DNA of 26,086 nt from Dunaliella salina (Eukaryota > Chlorophyta > Chlorophyceae > Chlamydomonadales > Dunaliellaceae). The DNA lies in the NCBI GenBank assembly GCA_002284615.2, contig MU070031.1, forward strand, positions 55,604 through 81,689, in the 5' to 3' direction. Of the stretch, positions 9,763-18,879 are shown piece after piece; the first letter of the stretch is position 1; each line of letters begins with the position of its first letter. The notes below the pieces were generated by a model that saw only the letters and a list, made by a program, of their open reading frames with translations, searched no databases and was not told where the DNA came from. The translations under genes and the position numbers were made by a program.

Positions 9763-10775
9763 ATGTTACTCACATAGATAATTGGAGAATTTTTGCAGAG
9801 AACAAGGAAGAACAATCAAGCTCCCCCGCCCACCTCCAAGTGCAGTATCACACGCATTACGCACCTGTGATAAATGAAATATGGGCCTTGCCACTTTTCA
9901 AACAAGCTAACCTTGTGCCTGAGAATTTCTCGCCTGCTGCTCGCACTGATATTGAGTGTGCCTGCTGCCAAATATACAATCACTACCAAAGTTATGAAAC
10001 TGGAACCTTGGAGGATCCATTTCCTGGTATGTATGTTTGTGATGTGTGCCATCGGACGTACCATTGGGGATGCATGAAGGAGCTTGGATGCTACTCGGAT
10101 GAGCAAAGACAAGAAATTGCAACAGCTGACATATGGGCATGTCCTGCCTGTGCAAACCTAAATGATGCCCAAAAAGTTGAAAGAGAGCGGCAGACTAAAT
10201 AAGAACTCAGGAGGGTCGCTTGGAAGCCCTCCTGGGAATCAGAGGATTTACAGGAGGCTTGGCCTAAATTTAAAGAGTGCTTGCTTAAGTTTGAAGCACA
10301 ACAGAGCGAGCCTAACCTCTCAACAACCACAGCAGATTCTACCCTCTCAAATCTGGAAAGACAGGGCTTTGCAAAACCTAATGAAACCAATGTATGGCAG
10401 CAGAAATTGGACACAGAATTGCGCAACAAAATCACATATGATACAAACCCCACTAATCCACAAGCAGACATAAAACCTACAGGCTCATGCGAATATTGGC
10501 TGCGCGAGGTTGACCTCGTGAAGTACACGGACCAGCAACCCCCTCATCCAGCACCATCAGACACAGGATTCCACAGCCATTCCCCTCCTACTCCATCCCC
10601 CCTCATTCTCCCAGAAATATACACGGCGCACATGGCTTGCATATACAATACGCAAGGCAAATGTGTTGGTATGATATCGCCAAACCGCTTCCAAATCCTT
10701 TACAGGGTTTTATGGGGCAAAGCTTGCTGGCATGCACGAGAAAATAACACCACCTCCAGGCAACTTTGCTACTGA
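9716..10775 (+). pseudogene. R2 PHD-finger region
   Basis: The frame enters with ETTASHAISSIFYHD near 9716 and holds a C4HC3 PHD finger at 9954-10152: CACC, then CDVCHRTYHWGC, then WACPAC. Spacing C-x2-C...C-x2-C-x4-H-x2-C...W-x-C-x2-C matches the PHD family, whose usual ligands are histone H3 tails. A TAA at 10200-10202 interrupts, but the same frame continues (ELRRVAWKPSWESEDL) to about 10700. In a mobile element this domain could guide integration to certain chromatin (inference). A host PHD gene is unlikely because the frame is continuous with flanking element sequence and no intron signals are needed. Confidence 0.7.
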
Positions 10776-11890
10776 GCTGCAAGGGCTCCTTTCCCGCAAA
10801 TCCATGCTTGAAAGAAAGTACCCTAGCAAGAAGATCAAAGACTCTTTTTCACGAGCCCTTCCACCTCACATTCATCGAGCCCTTCAAAAATGGGCTTTAG
10901 TAGCCCAAGAAAAAATGGCCTCCCCACTAGACCACAACCCACAATACCAGAATTATTGAGTGCGGACTCCCGAGACACTCTTTTTTGGTGCCATGCATAA
11001 TGCCTTCTCATCCAAATTCTCAGGCTTCTCAGTCTGCCATCTCATTTATGACGAGGGAATCATGACCCAAGCTTTGCAACATGCCATTTACTTTGCCATT
11101 CTCAACACAGAGGTCACTGCTACATTCATGTTCCCTCCGGCTTGGGATAAGAACATGATATCCAACCCCTACTCCAAACCTTTCAATGCCTACCCCCACC
11201 TCTGTTACGAACTTGGAACCATACCTCGCGAAAAACTTGGTTACAGTGCCCCTCAATCCTGCCCTAACCAAGAGGTACCTTTACCTAAGCATACCTGGGA
11301 CCTTCGCATCTTTGCTGTTTGGAACACTGCAGCTCGAATCCATCTTAATAGCCATAACAAAGACTGGCTACAGGGCCTGAAAGGAGATTTGAAAGAAGCT
11401 ACAGAGTGGAAGCTTGAGAGTGTCAGCAGCCACCCTGTCCTAAGTCCCACGCATGCCCACATGCCAGGTTTCAATAAACTGGAACGCCTCCCATTTGACA
11501 AACAACACGTCTCCAAGCAGCCTAGTTATTCACACATGAGTATCCAAGGTACAGACTTGGTGCCCAGAAAATCCAGTACCCTCCTAACTCTTAAAATTGC
11601 TGACTGGAGGACATGGGCATACACAGATGGCAGCTGCCTNGTCCATAACGGTAAGCAAGAAATTGGAGCAGGCGTCTACTGCCCGTCCACTGACAGCAAG
11701 AATTTTGTAGAACCAAATGGTGCCGGGATTACTAAAACCATCACAAGAGCTGATTAGCAGCAATTGCTGCTGCTATCATCACCGAATATGCAGGTATTGC
11801 ATCAGACAGCCTCACCTCTTTCAATCAAATACGTAAACAGCTTCTGTATCCTGAAAGACATCTGAGGCATATCCAAGGAGACGTCCTTAA
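10705..11890 (+). pseudogene. R2 central unidentified domain and first half of RNase H
   Basis: The frame opens with FYGAKLAGMHEKI and runs through a TGA at 10957-10959 to 11757. The central block includes FGAMHNAFSSKFSGFSVCHL, ALQHAIYFAILNTEVTATFM, PPAW, and HLCYELGTIPREKLGY. It looks like a folded enzyme-like domain, but I cannot name it and it lacks reverse-transcriptase motifs. RNase H begins at about 11605: WAYTDGSC carries the first catalytic Asp. Next is ITRA, where the catalytic Glu codon is hit by an apparent one-base loss at about 11753. In the shifted frame IASDSL carries the next Asp. A second one-base loss near 11890 leads to the following segment. Confidence 0.65.
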
Positions 11891-13213
11891 ATGATTTCAA
11901 CGCTCATTAGAGACTTCCATACCAAAATTCGAATTTACAAAGTGAAGTCCCATGCTGGCATCGCTGGAAATGAATGTGCAGATGCCATTGCAAAGCATCA
12001 GGCAAAGCAAGCCCAGAACTGCGTGGCAGACACTGAGATCTCTGGTGCAGGTCCTGGTGGAAATCCATTTACGAATATTTTCTGGTTAGCCAAGGAAGAA
12101 AGAGTACATGCTGCAGGCACATCTACGGGTCCACCACCCACCCACAAGCTCACCTATCTCCCCAATTTTCAAGATGCTCTCAAATCCCACATGCATTCTA
12201 AACACAAGCTTGGATATACCAATGCCAAAACAGGTTACTACTCTTACTACCAAAACCTATTACTGCAAGTAGGTAAGAAAATCAGCAATGCCTTCAGAAA
12301 TATGCCCAACATCTCTGTACCCATGAAGTGTACCATCCTGCAGTACCGCACGGGCACCCTCTACAACCAAAAACATGCAGTACGTTTCAAAAAGTCAACT
12401 GATCCATCTTGCCCCCTCCCAGGCTGCCATCATTTGGACAGCACACTACACATGCTCTCAGGCTGCCAAAACCATATCATCTCCAACATGAGAACTGAAC
12501 GCCATAACATTGCAGGCAGAATGATTACAAAAGCCCTCAGCAAATGCCCTGTAGGAGTAGGCCTGGTCTACACAGACATAGGGAGCGATTTCAAACTTGC
12601 ACAACACAACCTCCAACTCCCTACACATGCCTCAAACAGAACTTTACCTGCTTACTTCTTCCCTCGTAACCTTCCAGAGAGGAAAAGACTCAATTCCAGT
12701 CGACCAGGTGCTGTTTTGATCACCCCTTTTAATGCCAATCATACTTCAAACAGTGTTTCTCCTACCCATTCCCATCACGCTTTGCGCAGCTCCTCACGGA
12801 GGACCATCAGAACTAGTCGCATGAGGCAACCCCATGAACTTCGTGCAAATGAACGCCATGTGCACCTAATAGAATTCAAGTTCTGTGAAGACACAAGGCC
12901 AGAGCATCAGTTGAACGCAGCAAAGCAGCAGCGTGCAGACCTTTGTAAACTTATTAGCGCTAAAGCTGTTACAATTCACCCTACTCGACTGGGTGTAAGT
13001 GGAACTATTTACACTGAGCATACCCTGAAGCAATTCAAACATCTAGGTTTGGATCACCAGCGTGCCACGAAGCTTGCTGAACAACTTCATGCCCATTCTG
13101 TTCAATATGCCCACAAACTAGTCACCATCCGCCGCGCTATTGAAAACAAGAATACTTCCCACAGCCAGGCTCTAGAGCCAGGTGCTTCTAGTAACCCTCC
13201 AGATCCACATTAG
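11891..13213 (+). pseudogene. R2 RNase H C-terminus, CCHC knuckle and restriction-like endonuclease
   Basis: An uninterrupted frame of 440 codons starts inside RNase H and shows KVKSHAGIAGNECADAIA, the final His/Asp block. A linker of about 120 residues leads to YRTGTLYNQKHAVRFKK. The knuckle CPLPGCHHLDSTLHMLSGC fits C-x4-C-x7-H-x4-C, and ERHN follows. This CCHC-then-RHN-then-nuclease order is that of the restriction-like endonuclease of R2/NeSL-type non-LTR elements. The nuclease motif reads SRPGAVL, with Gly where R1, R4 and R5 keep Asp, and HLIEFKFCED supplies E-x-K. The loss of that Asp should inactivate cleavage. It ends NPPDPH. The ATG at 11891 is internal, not a real start. Confidence 0.8.
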
Positions 13214-14006
13214 CATTCTCTTTTTCATACCTTGTGGTGGAGGGGGCACATGGCTCTTTTTCGAGCCAATGTGTCTTCTTTTCCTTAATTGGTGTAGGGA
13301 GAGTTTCTCTGCCTACGTAGTTTTTCTTTTCTTCTTTCTTTCCTGCTCCAGGCCTGTAATGCAGATGCTAGTAGTGCAAACCATTTGATGAAGACAAACA
13401 ACATTCCAGGCAAGGTAACATTGCTTTATCCGCCTACAAGGGCACCTGAGCGGAGACGTAGAGGCCTGTTACCAGACTAGTTCAAGGAAAGAATGAAAGG
13501 AGTGCCCAAGAGTCAGGCACAGCACCTCAAGCAAGCACACACAATTTTGGCTAATTCTAAGACATTAGCTTGGTTCATGAAGTCTCTGAGGCGTATCGGA
13601 CTACAGGGAGGTGCACAGCTGAACAATTGATGGAACTGATTGCGCGATCTGTCAGATCCTGGGTAGGGCATATCAGAATAATGTGCTTCTTCATCATGCA
13701 CAGTGCTAGTGTGCCTTTCACATTTGTCGCAAATCCTGGGCTCATAAGGGCACCTCTTCCCATAATGCCATTGGGTTTCCACCTGGAAATTGTAACTGGA
13801 TAGTTGTAGGCACGAAATGCTGCACAATTAGTGATGGAAAATAATTTGTTGCAAGGAGAGTGGTAATGGAGGCTTCTTGCTTCTCTTTCTGGCATCCCAC
13901 CATGCAGGTGCATTACCTAATGGAATGCCAAAGTGTGTGTGATACGTATTCATGATTTTGCTGGAAGCATGGGTCTCTTGTGGAGTCAGATTGTCCAGGC
14001 TTCTCC

Positions 14007-14013
14007 AGACATG
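14007..14013. other. Target-site duplication AGACATG (left)
   Basis: It is identical to 14754-14760. Taking out 14014-14753 and one AGACATG rejoins the two halves of LINE-B in the same reading frame (REHIIHV joined to WRSLDNL), which independently supports the boundary. Confidence 0.7.
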
Positions 14014-14033
14014 AAGGACAGAAAAAGGAAAAG

Positions 14034-14408
14034 GTAAGATTACATCGCTATATCCGCCTACGAGGGCAGCTGAGCAGAAAAACAGACCTAGAATTAGACA
14101 ATTCTTCAAAAAAGTCTTCAAAAAAATCGCGTACAGAAACGTCAACTGTTGAGAAACATGCTTATAGTACCACGTAAAGCACAGGTTCTCCGAGTAAGCA
14201 CTGAGAAATGGCACAAGAAGTCTTGACCAAAATGCTCCTATGTTTGACTCGAAACTCCAGATGTTCAGACACCGAGTGCAAGGAGGGAATGGTCAGGTGC
14301 AGATTTGCAAGATGTTTGGCAAACAGTTTACACGAAACTCCAAAAAAACTATTGCAACGTTCCATGATATGAAAGGAACTGCAGCAACAGCCTGAAAGCA
14401 CATGCTCA
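14034..14408 (-). repeat. SINE-like repeat S1, copy 2 (uninterrupted)
   Basis: It matches S1 copy 1 over both arms, including AAACTCC...GATATGAAAGGAACTGCAGC (plus strand) and the 3' end ATTACATCGCTATATCC (plus). On the minus strand it ends CGATGTAATCTTACC, then a pyrimidine run. Its last 55 or so bases resemble the LINE-B 3' end, while the upstream 320 bases do not, the pattern of a SINE using a LINE tail. Coding potential is poor. Confidence 0.7.
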
Positions 14409-14409
14409 T

Positions 14410-14753
14410 GCCAAAGGAAAAGAAAAACTACAGGCAGTGGAAACACTCCCCACCTCAATTAAGGAAAAGAGGATACCTGGGGCCAAGGCACCGTATATCC
14501 CCTTCACCAGGAGAGAATGAGAGAAGAAGTCAGTGGGGATCAGGAGGGTTACCGGCAGTAGCCCGTGCCTGGTCTTGTTGATGAGGGTTGAAAGAAGTCT
14601 ACTCCAGAGCTCGTCTGGCACTTTAGTAGTCTGGCACTATAGTAGTCTGGCACTATAGCAGTCTGGCACTAGCTAGCAAGTTTGTAAGTACACTGGAATG
14701 AATGAGCATGGATCTTCAGAGTAAGCTTGGTGGCCTTGTGCGTGTCAAGACCA
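14410..14753 (-). mobile_element. RNH-RLE copy R3, 5'-truncated 3' end
   Basis: On the minus strand it begins LGLDTHKATK, passes ARRALE followed by a stop, and ends AGNPPDPH with the family 3'UTR and TAGTTTTTCTTTTCC tail at about 14410-14430. S1 follows immediately. The pair appears to have entered LINE-B as one unit between AGACATG duplications. Confidence 0.75.
14615..14671 (+). repeat. 16-bp tandem repeat inside R3
   Basis: Three units of CTGGCACTATAGTAGT and a partial fourth. R1 has no such array at the same place, so it arose in R3 or its parent. Confidence 0.9.
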
Positions 14754-15012
14754 AGACATGGATGATATGCTCACGCAGGACACCCTCCAAGTCACTCGTG
14801 TTAATCTTGGCCTTGGAGCAAACGGCAGCTACAATCTGCTGGGCAGTGGGCATGTCATTCAAGGCTGTCATAACCTGGTAAGTCCAACTGCCTTTCCTGT
14901 AAGAAAAACGATGGTCCCCTTGTATAACTCTGCTCAGGAGGTCATTGTTTTTGCTCAGAAGAGAATTCCAGAATCTCATAATGAACTAGTAGAAGTACAA
15001 CATTCCAGCGAA

Positions 15013-15170
15013 ACCCTGCGAAACATTAAGTCATTCCATGGGAAACTCCCTTAAGGAGGAAGCTTGGTGATGAAGGTTGTTTTTTTTATTAAGCCTTTGC
15101 ATTTTGTCTGGCTTTTTTATTTTCTGCTCACTGTGCACCAACGAGGTAGAGAGAGGTTGAAAAATTCACG
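15013..15170. other. Unassigned spacer between LINE-B and R4
   Basis: A/T-rich spacer with T-runs near 15080 and 15110; nothing identifiable. Confidence 0.4.
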
Positions 15171-15399
15171 AAGTATTAAACCTCAGTTTGAAAGAAATGA
15201 AATGGGAAGGAAAACTGGATCATGCCAACGCTTGCTTTCAAAATGAAACAAAACGTTTTTAGCTACCGCACAGGTACTGTCTTCAACCAGAAACACGCCA
15301 TGCTCTTCAAAATATTCATCAGTCGACTGGGCCCTCCATGTGCAGGGCCTGACAGTGCCCAGTGCCCTTCAATACACTAGGGAAAGGGCCTTCGGCCAC

Positions 15400-16055
15400 T
15401 ACTACTACAAGTAACTTGCTGCCCACTCTTCTGACGAAAGGAATCCACAAGCTTGGAAATAAAAACATGAATGTCATTGTTTTGGTTTTACAAGACACTA
15501 TGGACATCCTCAAGAATGAGAGAAACAAAAAGTGTCTGCATTGACTTTAGGAACCCTGCGCTCTTGAGGGGGGCCTGAAAAAGTTGTTCGAAACTTTCTT
15601 CTGAGAGAACATATTGAATCGCAAGAACAATGGAGAATAGCATATTTTTCATCTTGAAAGCTTTCTGAATCACACTAACAACATTGCAGTGCATGTCCTT
15701 GCCAGTGGGCACTGTAATGTTGTTAGTGTGATTCAGAAAGCTTCCAAGATGAAGAATATGGCAGTCTCAACTCTCTGGGCGTGAGCATGTTTGCAGAGGC
15801 AGGCAATATTTTGCAGTATACCCAGGTCAAGATGGAGATCTGAAAACATGGAAGGGCTTACCGTGGGCAGAAGCAGGTTTCAAAGGAAGAGCCATGGCTA
15901 TGGCCACCCAATGATGATACTTAGCTAGTTCGTTCAGGTTTTGAGTTTTTTCCTTCTTGAGCTTTTCCTCAGTGTTTTCCTGTTACATAAGAGCTGAGCA
16001 GCCAAACTTAATGGCTGAAGGCTTGATTCCCATTGTAACCTTGTAACCTTGTATC
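15400..16055. mobile_element. LINE-A copy with inverted 5' part and (TTGTAACC)n tail
   Basis: From 15935 down to about 15405 the minus strand encodes the LINE-A C-terminus: LAKYHHWVA, HLDLG, NIACLCKHAHAQRVET, then CNVVSVIQKAFKMKNMLF and NQNNDIHVFISKLVDSF. From about 15945 to 16055 the plus strand encodes the very end, AEQPNLMAEGLIPIVTL-stop, and a short TTGTAACC tail. In the intact copy at 19346-19939 these parts are collinear, and the break falls near ISELMDFF. An inverted upstream part followed by a correctly oriented 3' end is the product expected from twin priming. Stops near 15505 and 15730 and an internal inverted duplication show decay. Confidence 0.65.
15641..15760. repeat. Near-perfect inverted repeat (52-bp arms, 16-nt loop)
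   Basis: The left arm 15641-15692 and right arm 15709-15760 are reverse complements at 49 of 52 positions. In a plus-strand transcript two of the three differences would be G-U pairs, leaving one mismatch. The left arm is normal LINE-A coding sequence (minus strand); the right arm is an inverted copy that displaces the expected LINE-A residues. The shape resembles a small-RNA precursor, but a template-switch duplication explains its origin. Confidence 0.9.
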
Positions 16056-16184
16056 CTCGTTCAGGTGTCCCCCATGGTCATACAAGATCAATAACAACCC
16101 TCACAGCTCTGAGCCTCTTTCCCAAATCCACTACAAAATTTTTCATAATAATAGGCTAACCAGAGCGAACACAGTAAGTGCTAG
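16056..16184. other. Unassigned 129 bp after the LINE-A tail
   Basis: Lies between the LINE-A tail and the next R4 piece and matches neither. CCAGTGCCCTTC (15359-15370) and CCAGTGCTATTC (16185-16196) flank LINE-A plus this stretch, so it may have been carried in with LINE-A. Weak. Confidence 0.3.
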
Positions 16185-16220
16185 CCAGTGCTATTCTTTC
16201 AGGTTGTTCTTCCACCATGT

Positions 16221-16229
16221 CAAATATGG
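16221..16229. other. Target-site duplication CAAATATGG (left) of the MITE
   Basis: The same nine bases occur at 16864-16872. R1 and R4 align across the junction when the MITE and one copy are removed (ACCATGTC...ATGGTA), confirming the site. Confidence 0.85.
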
Positions 16230-16863
16230 CAGAGGTGGGCGACGAAGGCCTCAAAAAGGGGTACTTTTGAAATGTTCATTGGACATAGGTCCCCTTGGTG
16301 GCAATCTTCAAACTTGGCATCAAATGCTAGCTCTAGCACTGCAGTATAAGAATTACCAGTGAGGGGACACCTGCCTAATTAGCCGCGGCGTGAACCCTAG
16401 TTTTCACCACCAAATCTCCATTCCTGGCCACCCACTGCACCAAATTGGGTGTTTTTTTGTGATTTGAAGTCCTTGTAATGAAAGAATACCATTGCAAAAA
16501 AGATCAAGTGAAAAGACTCAGTGGTTGGTGAGATACAGAATTTCAGCCACTTCCCTTAGAGAAAATCCAGCATGAGGGGTGCCAAAAAGACCATTTTTTG
16601 ACCTCCTCCTTTTCTATTTTTTGTACATGCAGAATGTTAGCAATGTATACAGGTTTTACAGGTGTAAAATTTTGGTCCAGGGGTGGAGCTGTGGGCCATT
16701 TTTGGGTGATCTGAGGCCAGGAGAGTGATCTGGGGTCCTCCGATTTTCTTCATTTTTTGGTGGACATACTTTTAATGGAATAAAAATGGTTGGCATGCTC
16801 ATATTTGGGTATTATTGGTGGGAAAGAACATTTTCAGTGATTTGGGCTCGTCGCCCACCTCTG
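16230..16863. mobile_element. hAT-type MITE, 634 bp
   Basis: The ends are CAGAGGTGGGCGACGA and its exact reverse complement, a 16-bp terminal inverted repeat. A direct repeat CAAATATGG abuts both ends. hAT elements typically start CAGNGGTG and make 8-bp duplications; here nine bases repeat, so the true duplication is 8 with one chance match, or 9. The interior is non-coding and A/T-rich and shows no transposase. It sits inside R4, so it is younger than R4. It may have been moved by a hAT transposase like the dead one at 1347-1940, but that link is untested. Confidence 0.85.
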
Positions 16864-17159
16864 CAAATATGGTACCATAATGGTGAAACAAAATTGCCAG
16901 CAGATTGCTAAAACGCGTCAGCAAAGGCCCGCGGGGGACAAGCCTTGCCTGCATGAACAATGGCACCGCAGATCCTCTTGCTTTACAGGACCCCCTGATT
17001 CCTAAGGAGCCCTGGCGTTCAACAAGCAGAATCCTCACCAAGTGTGTTTTCCTTCTTTGGTTCCCTGGCAAACAAAGGTGTATTTCTAGCCGCCCTGATG
17101 CTATTTGTTGCTCCAACAAAAAATGCCTTTGGACCAATTCCCGAATTTATTGAGAGGGG

Positions 17160-17585
17160 CAAGGGGGCGCGTGGTAAACAGGGAGCTGTGAGCGAAAGCC
17201 GTAGGCACTCCACCTACTCCCAAGGTCCGTCACCCTTCTCGGCTCCTCCCAGAACAGGGACAAAAGAAAATCCTACGCAAGCCAGGAGCCGCGTGCATTA
17301 AGGGAAGTAACCCTAACTGGAAAGCTGGAGGACTCACAAGAAGGCCCCCTAAACCTACACGAGACACAGCTAGTCTAAAAGAGAGCCAGAAACAGAGCTA
17401 ATTAGGATCAGGGGGGTTGTCCGCCACGCTCCTGGACGCCCGGACTCTCCTTCTCCTGCTCTCCACCGCTGTGCGCTCAGCACACCCCCCCCCGCCCACC
17501 CTTCCGGAGCCCTCTGAAAATGAAGAACATGACTGGTATTAATGATGGACAGCAACACAGGTAACAGGTTACAGCCAAAACTACC
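17160..17585 (-). mobile_element. RNH-RLE copy R6, short 3' fragment
   Basis: Only the C-terminal end is clear: on the minus strand SVADNPPDPN-stop at about 17400-17432, preceded by a G-rich stretch shared with R5. The flanks to 17160 and 17585 are assigned because they interrupt R4, not because they were recognised. It belongs to the divergent R5-like subfamily (ADNPPDP ending). Confidence 0.5.
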
Positions 17586-18879
17586 TGTAACAACATTTCT
17601 CCTATCCATTCACATCACGCTTTGCACAGCTCCACATTTCGGACCACAGACTAGCCACGCGAGGCAACCCCATGAACTGGATGCAAACGAGCGCCATGTG
17701 CACCTGATAGAAATAAAGGTAAAAGTCTATGCTGGGCAGTTCCCAACGTGCATTCAGGGTAGACTCAACAGTCAGCGCTGGAACTAATTGTGAGCCTCAC
17801 CAGTAGCCTAGTTGTGAACTTTGAAGGCTAATGGGGATCCGGTGGGTTGTCGGCCACCCGTCCAGGTGTGCGTCTGACCCTCCTAAACCCAGCCCGCCCC
17901 CCCGGTTCTGTATTGTTGGTATTGTTCGTATTGGATGGTATGTGTTGTGGATTTTTGTCAAGGCTTTAACAGCATGGCAGTGGAGTTTGGTTGCAAGTTT
18001 GGATGCCTTTTCTTTAGTTAAACCAAGTTCGCAGAGGGGGGCAGTTGTGTGTGGGTTGCAAACAATCCCAGCAACTCCGATGAGTAACTAATGTGACTCT
18101 GGTATTGCGGTGTGTCTCGGAGGATTTTTGCGCACAGATTTTTGATAGGGGTTTGAGGTTGGTTATGTGCAGTTTCAACTCAATGAGGCGGATATCTCTG
18201 TCTCTTGGATTCAACAGTCTTGGAGAGCAAGAGGTGTCTCTGCCTTGCATTGGTAGAACAATGATGCCGTCTGGTCTGCTCCGTTGTGTGGCAGGAGTTT
18301 GTCCTGTAGGATATAGCCAGATTGGAAAAGTCCTTTGGAATTCATTAGGGACATCTATAGATAGCTATGTCTAAAGCCCAGTCCTTGTTACAAGCGTCCA
18401 TAGCAACGATGAAAATGCCTGAATCTCCTTTGCTGATTTCTTTAAAGGACATGCTGACGGCGTGATGATGGAGATTCATTTGCATTTTGTTTACCTGTGG
18501 ATGAGTGCATCTGAGGAGAGTCTGAGGGTGCTATCAGGCGCACCACATAAGGGGCAAAGTGAGGGAGAGGTTGGTTTGTAAATTGCTTGGCATGTTTTTC
18601 AATAAATAAAGAGTGCTTGTTCGGTATTTGGGGATGTCAATTTTTTCCTTGAGACAGATTTCAAGTTCCAGAAGGCGCTGCAGATGTTGGGATTTGTAGG
18701 TTCGTTCGTTTCCAGACCTCGCAGGCCTCAGGAGGTTTTTCCGTTGATCGCAGCAAGCGGCAGCGGCACCCTAGTCTCCTGGGTGCTGGTGGGACTATTT
18801 GTATTGAGCAAACCCCCAACTTGTTTTCAAAAGTTGTTTTCCACGCGTCGTGATATAAAAAAACAAGAGTACTGTAGGT

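Larger units (their letters stand above)
8143..13345 (+). mobile_element. RNH-RLE element copy R2, near full length, inactivated
   Basis: This is the longest copy of the family. The 5' limit is set where S1 copy 1 ends and is uncertain. The 3' limit is the pyrimidine tail after TGCCTACGTAGTTTTTCTTT near 13310-13345. Four consecutive coding segments (8468-9762, 9716-10775, 10705-11890, 11891-13213) follow one polyprotein broken by in-frame stops near 8777, 10200 and 10957 and by frame changes near 9100-9190, 9700, 10705, 11753 and 11890. Domain order is a low-complexity N-terminus, PHD finger, unidentified central domain, RNase H, CCHC knuckle and PD-(D/E)XK nuclease. No reverse-transcriptase motif (such as Y/F-x-DD) was seen. 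The base at 11640 is N, so assembly quality here may be imperfect. Confidence 0.8.
13414..15012 (-). mobile_element. LINE-B fragment: C-terminal region and 3' end, split by S1+R3
   Basis: Read on the minus strand, the fragment starts near 15010 with RFWNSLLSKNNDLLSRV and reaches LREHIIHV at 14761. After the 14014-14753 insertion it resumes with HVWRSLDNLTPQETH, then YHTHFGIPLGNAPAWWD. A zinc-knuckle-like block follows, ICDKC...VHDEEAH, with RLRDFMNQANVLELAK before a stop at 13513-13515. This order is typical of the region downstream of reverse transcriptase in L1-like elements. The last 60 bases end CTTGTAGGCGGATAAAGC and then AATGTTACCTTGCC, matching the 3' end of S1. At least one frame change near 13830 shows decay. 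The 5' part, including reverse transcriptase, is absent. Confidence 0.7.
15171..17740 (+). mobile_element. RNH-RLE copy R4, broken into four pieces
   Basis: The plus-strand pieces follow family order. At 15215-15370, WIMPTLAFKMKQNVF leads to YRTGTVFNQKHAMLFK and a worn knuckle. About 16185-16229 aligns to the knuckle end (CAGTGCTATTCTTTCAGG). At 16873-17150, SKGPRGTSLACMNNG and ALQDP lead to SSRPDAI, the nuclease Asp. At 17590-17740, RQPHELDANERHVHLIEIK gives E-x-K. Between the pieces lie LINE-A, the hAT MITE, and the minus-strand R6. Many stops and shifts show an old copy. Joining all four into one insertion is inference from order and strand. The MITE break is firm; the others are likely. 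Confidence 0.65.

Noticed and set aside
9840..10202. PHD-finger ORF as an independent host gene
   Set aside because: The same frame continues on both sides into element sequence, and no promoter, intron or own terminator is visible.
15641..15760. Calling the hairpin a microRNA gene
   Set aside because: Shape alone is not enough; it lies in a LINE and is explained by a local inverted duplication.
16056..16184. 3' transduction by LINE-A
   Set aside because: The flanking match (10 of 12) is too weak and the 129 bp match nothing else in the window.
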